This document shows, piece after piece, positions 6,048 to 7,833 of a stretch of DNA of 7,833 nt. The notes beneath the pieces were generated by a model. The model was given only the letters and a program-made list of their open reading frames with translations. It was not told where the DNA came from and did not search any database. Both the position numbers and the translations under genes were made by a program. Within the stretch, counting starts at the first letter, position 1; each line of letters begins with the position of its first letter. This stretch comes from Oscillospiraceae bacterium (GTDB taxonomy: Bacteria > Bacillota > Clostridia > Oscillospirales > Ruminococcaceae), in assembly GCA_028694405.1 (NCBI GenBank), contig JAQUTM010000103.1:1-7833 (forward strand), read 5' to 3'.

Positions 6048-6587
6048 ATGGAAAAATTACCTTGCACGGTCGTACAGGATTTATTACCCCTGTATGTGGA
6101 AAACCTAGTAAACGAAGAAACCGGCTTTGCAATCGGGGAGCATCTTGCAGATTGCAAGGACTGCCGCGAAAGCTATGTAAGAATGCAAAAGCAAATACGA
6201 GTGGAAAGCCCTGTGCCGCCGGCCAGTAAAAAAATGATGTGGTATTTAAACGGAGTGCGCATTTGGTATTTGGTTTGTCCTTTAATTGCTGTGGTATTGC
6301 TGCATTTTAATTTTATGCAGGCTTGGCATTGGTACGCTGGCGTGCTAACGCTTTTTTCTATACTGTGTATCAGCTCTTATTTTTCCGGATTGACACATTT
6401 TGGATTTGATACAGAGCAGATAAAATACCAAGAAGAGGCGCACCGTAAAGCAAAAGAAAAATGGGGTATCTATCGTGTATCACCAATGGCACTTTGTCTG
6501 CCTGCCGTGGCGGTACTTGCTGCTATTTGCATACCCGAAACAATCATTAAACTGGTACAGTTATGGCAAAGCGGCTTTTTTGGCTAA
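6048..6587 (+). CDS. Membrane anti-sigma factor with zf-HC2 zinc finger
   Basis: This 179-residue protein is the probable inhibitor of the adjacent ECF sigma factor. Its N-terminal cytoplasmic domain has the anti-sigma zinc-finger pattern: C6, then H32-x3-C36-x2-C39 (EHLADCKDC), preceded by VVQDLLPLYVENLVNEET, a strongly recurring motif of this family in Firmicutes. Three hydrophobic spans follow at about 72-90, 95-112 and 147-166, with a charged loop of about 34 residues between the second and third. There is no large extracellular sensor domain. The ATG directly follows the sigma stop codon (taaATG), and its GGAGG (6035-6039) lies inside the sigma gene 8 nt upstream, so the two are translationally coupled. 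HxxxCxxC anti-sigma domains may respond to thiol oxidation or be removed by regulated proteolysis. Which applies here is not visible. Confidence 0.9.
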   Translation: MEKLPCTVVQDLLPLYVENLVNEETGFAIGEHLADCKDCRESYVRMQKQIRVESPVPPASKKMMWYLNGVRIWYLVCPLIAVVLLHFNFMQAWHWYAGVLTLFSILCISSYFSGLTHFGFDTEQIKYQEEAHRKAKEKWGIYRVSPMALCLPAVAVLAAICIPETIIKLVQLWQSGFFG

Positions 6588-6624
6588 AGGCTTAAATTAT
6601 AAATTACTATAAATTTTTTATAAT

Positions 6625-6630
6625 GAGGAG
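6625..6630 (+). promoter_or_regulatory. Ribosome binding site of the 101-residue gene
   Basis: GAGGAG (6625-6630) is 6 nt before ATG 6637-6639. This strong, well-spaced site is the main argument that the small downstream frame is really translated. Confidence 0.8.
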
Positions 6631-6636
6631 AAGCAT

Positions 6637-6942
6637 ATGAACAAAATACAAAAATGGTGGCAAAAAAAATTTTCCGGAAACTTTTGCATAGAGTTGCCAG
6701 ATGAATATTGCTACATTACGGAAAAAAACTTTTGTATGCCTACATCAAGGATAATGTGCGAAGCGATTGAGGCTTACAGCAAGCAATCAAAAGAGAAGAT
6801 TGTCTTTGAAAACAGAGAAAAACCTATTGTTTTTATACTAAATGATATTTGTCGATATACAGCCACCTTACAAATGGGGTATGGCCGCGGAAACAGCGGA
6901 TACCACATTGCCTGTAAGCGCATAAGGGAAAATGAAGAATAA
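6637..6942 (+). CDS. Uncharacterised 101-residue cysteine-rich protein
   Basis: I do not recognise this family. The frame has a strong ribosome binding site, lies 49 bases after the anti-sigma stop with no terminator between, and is followed by hairpins, so it is probably the third gene of the sigma operon. It is a soluble-looking, basic and aromatic-rich protein beginning MNKIQKWWQKKF, with no membrane span or signal peptide. It has six cysteines: C17, C25, C33 and C41 are spaced exactly eight residues apart, and C72 and C93 lie further on. The two 16-residue units starting at N15 and N31 both open with NFC and have a second cysteine eight positions later, which hints at an internal duplication or a metal or disulfide site. 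A Gly-rich stretch, GYGRGNSGYH (81-90), lies near the C-terminus. A role linked to the sigma switch is inferred only from position. Confidence 0.7.
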   Translation: MNKIQKWWQKKFSGNFCIELPDEYCYITEKNFCMPTSRIMCEAIEAYSKQSKEKIVFENREKPIVFILNDICRYTATLQMGYGRGNSGYHIACKRIRENEE

Positions 6943-6944
6943 GG

Positions 6945-6966
6945 GGTAAAGCTGCCACACTTTACC
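6945..6966 (+). repeat. Small hairpin directly after the 101-residue gene
   Basis: GGTAAAG (6945-6951) and CTTTACC (6960-6966) are perfect 7-bp arms around an 8-nt loop. The hairpin begins 2 bases after the stop codon and is followed by AAAATAAAA rather than a T-tract, so it is not a terminator alone. It may protect the 3' end or be incidental. Confidence 0.4.
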
Positions 6967-6971
6967 AAAAT

Positions 6972-7003
6972 AAAAGGCAGTTGCACATAAGCAACTGCCT
7001 TTT
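6972..7003. terminator. Bidirectional intrinsic terminator between sigma operon and iclR-type gene
   Basis: AAAAGGCAGTTGC (6972-6984) and GCAACTGCCTTTT (6991-7003) pair perfectly over 13 bp around a 6-nt loop, with T-tracts available in both directions (the + strand run extends to 7004). It lies 29 bases after the 101-residue gene and 15 bases beyond the stop of the leftward regulator, so it can end both transcripts. Confidence 0.92.
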
Positions 7004-7018
7004 TAGATGTTAAAAAAT

Positions 7019-7795
7019 TTAATAGCCCATATCGTGACAAATGTTATTGCGGGTATGCAAAAGCTGAACCTGCAACTGCTGTATGCGCTCGTCGCTCATG
7101 CGCACAACAGGTGCACTTAGGCTTAAAGCAGCAATAGCACGGCCTGTATAATCGGTAATGGCGGCGCCGATGCACCGCACGCCAAGTTCGTTTTCTTGCT
7201 CGTCAATGGCGTAACCACGGCGGCGTATGTCACACAGCTGTGCTTCTAACGTAGCAAAATCAGTAATGGTATAAGGGGTAAGCGCTTTAATTTTACTGTT
7301 ATTCCAAATGTTTTGTACTTCAGTTTTAGAAAAAGTGGAAAGCATACTTTTGCCTACTGCACTGCAATACATAGGCATACGCTTGCCAATTTGGCTTGTC
7401 ATGCGAAAGCTGCGGTTGGAGGCATCGGTTTTATAAATATAAACAATACTGGTGGTGTCAGGCAAAACAAGGTGGATACTCTCGCCGGTGTCGGCACTTA
7501 GCTTATCCAAATGCGGCTTGCTCACAGATAAAATATCCATTTCGGCAAGCATGTGATTGCTGAGCTCCAGCATTTTAAAGGTTAAACGGTAGCTGCCTGT
7601 AAAGCTGTCCTTAACCACATAACCAAGAGAAGAGAGTGACGCCAGCAGACGATGCACAGTACTTTTATGAAGCCCAACAGTATTTGCCAGTTCTGTCAGG
7701 CCAAGGCCTTTTTGGTTTTTTGCCAGTTCTTCCAAAATAGCAAAGGTGCGCTCTAAGCTTTGCACACTGCTTTTTTCTGCGCCTTCTTTCGGCAT
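7019..7795 (-). CDS. IclR-family transcriptional regulator
   Basis: This is a 258-residue DNA-binding regulator of full family length. The N-terminal winged helix-turn-helix runs from SVQSLERTFAILEELA (10-25) through GLTELANTVGLHKSTVHRLLASLSSLGYV (about 32-60). The C-terminal effector-binding domain (about 80-250) shows typical IclR features: the LHLVLPD-like strand SIHLVLPD, the segment SAVGKSML, RRRGYAIDEQENELGVRCIGAAI, and a final strand IAALSLSAP. IclR proteins usually control neighbouring catabolic or transport genes in response to a small organic acid or sugar acid. The likely target operon lies to the right, outside the window, so the ligand cannot be deduced. The ATG has a rather distant AAGGGAG 12 nt upstream (7814-7808). 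A GTG at residue 11 is possible, but would cut into the family's N-terminal alignment. Confidence 0.93.
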   Translation of the reverse strand: MPKEGAEKSSVQSLERTFAILEELAKNQKGLGLTELANTVGLHKSTVHRLLASLSSLGYVVKDSFTGSYRLTFKMLELSNHMLAEMDILSVSKPHLDKLSADTGESIHLVLPDTTSIVYIYKTDASNRSFRMTSQIGKRMPMYCSAVGKSMLSTFSKTEVQNIWNNSKIKALTPYTITDFATLEAQLCDIRRRGYAIDEQENELGVRCIGAAITDYTGRAIAALSLSAPVVRMSDERIQQLQVQLLHTRNNICHDMGY

Positions 7796-7833
7796 GGCTT
7801 TGTGTCACTCCCTTCTACAAGTTTATGCAGTTA

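Noticed and set aside
5984..6229. Open frame overlapping the sigma/anti-sigma junction
   Set aside because: It is out of frame with two well-supported genes and has no independent start signals.
6619..6624. TATAAT just upstream of the 101-residue gene as its own promoter
   Set aside because: It abuts the ribosome binding site, so transcription would begin at or after the Shine-Dalgarno, and no -35 is seen at the right spacing.
7796..7833. Promoter of the IclR gene at the right edge
   Set aside because: Only 38 bases are available upstream and no convincing -10/-35 pair is visible; it probably lies beyond the window.

Overview
The window looks like chromosomal DNA from a low-GC Gram-positive anaerobe, most likely a member of the Clostridia (Firmicutes/Bacillota). 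The reasons are visibly AT-rich intergenic DNA, strong AGGAGG-type ribosome binding sites, two genes that appear to start with TTG, compact U-tailed intrinsic terminators, and protein families common in that group: an AGCS symporter, a dCache/GGDEF/EAL signalling protein, a zf-HC2 anti-sigma factor and an IclR regulator. I cannot name a genus from sequence alone.

Layout. At 2-1204 (+) is the C-terminal ~400 residues of a sodium:alanine/glycine symporter cut by the window edge, closed by a strong hairpin terminator (1237-1275). A 367-base gene-free stretch (1205-1571) holds that terminator, a perfect 10-bp-arm palindrome (1345-1368) and a candidate promoter (1474-1502). It leads into a 1005-residue membrane-anchored cyclic-di-GMP enzyme (1572-4589, +) with the order TM / extracellular dCache-like sensor / TM / HAMP-like / PAS-like / GGDEF (as SGDEF) / EAL. 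A bidirectional terminator (4598-4632) separates it from a convergent integral membrane protein of the DUF1624/HGSNAT-like acyltransferase family (4663-5406, -).

That membrane gene and the next operon are transcribed divergently from two back-to-back promoters between 5449 and 5521. The rightward operon encodes an ECF sigma factor (TTG start at 5556), immediately followed (taaATG) by its zinc-finger membrane anti-sigma factor (6048-6587). Next comes an unrecognised 101-residue cysteine-rich protein (6637-6942) that is probably read through from the same transcript. A second bidirectional terminator (6972-7003) separates this from a convergent IclR-family repressor/activator (7019-7795, -), whose promoter lies at or beyond the right edge.

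How it fits together. This is an accessory signalling and regulation neighbourhood rather than a metabolic operon: one c-di-GMP sensor/enzyme, one ECF sigma/anti-sigma switch, and one IclR regulator whose target is probably to the right of the window. I see no CRISPR array, insertion sequence, phage gene, tRNA or rRNA. The least explained elements are the 101-residue protein with four cysteines spaced exactly eight residues apart, the dyad inside the sigma promoter, and the palindrome upstream of the c-di-GMP gene. I do not see convincing evidence for a wholly new system.
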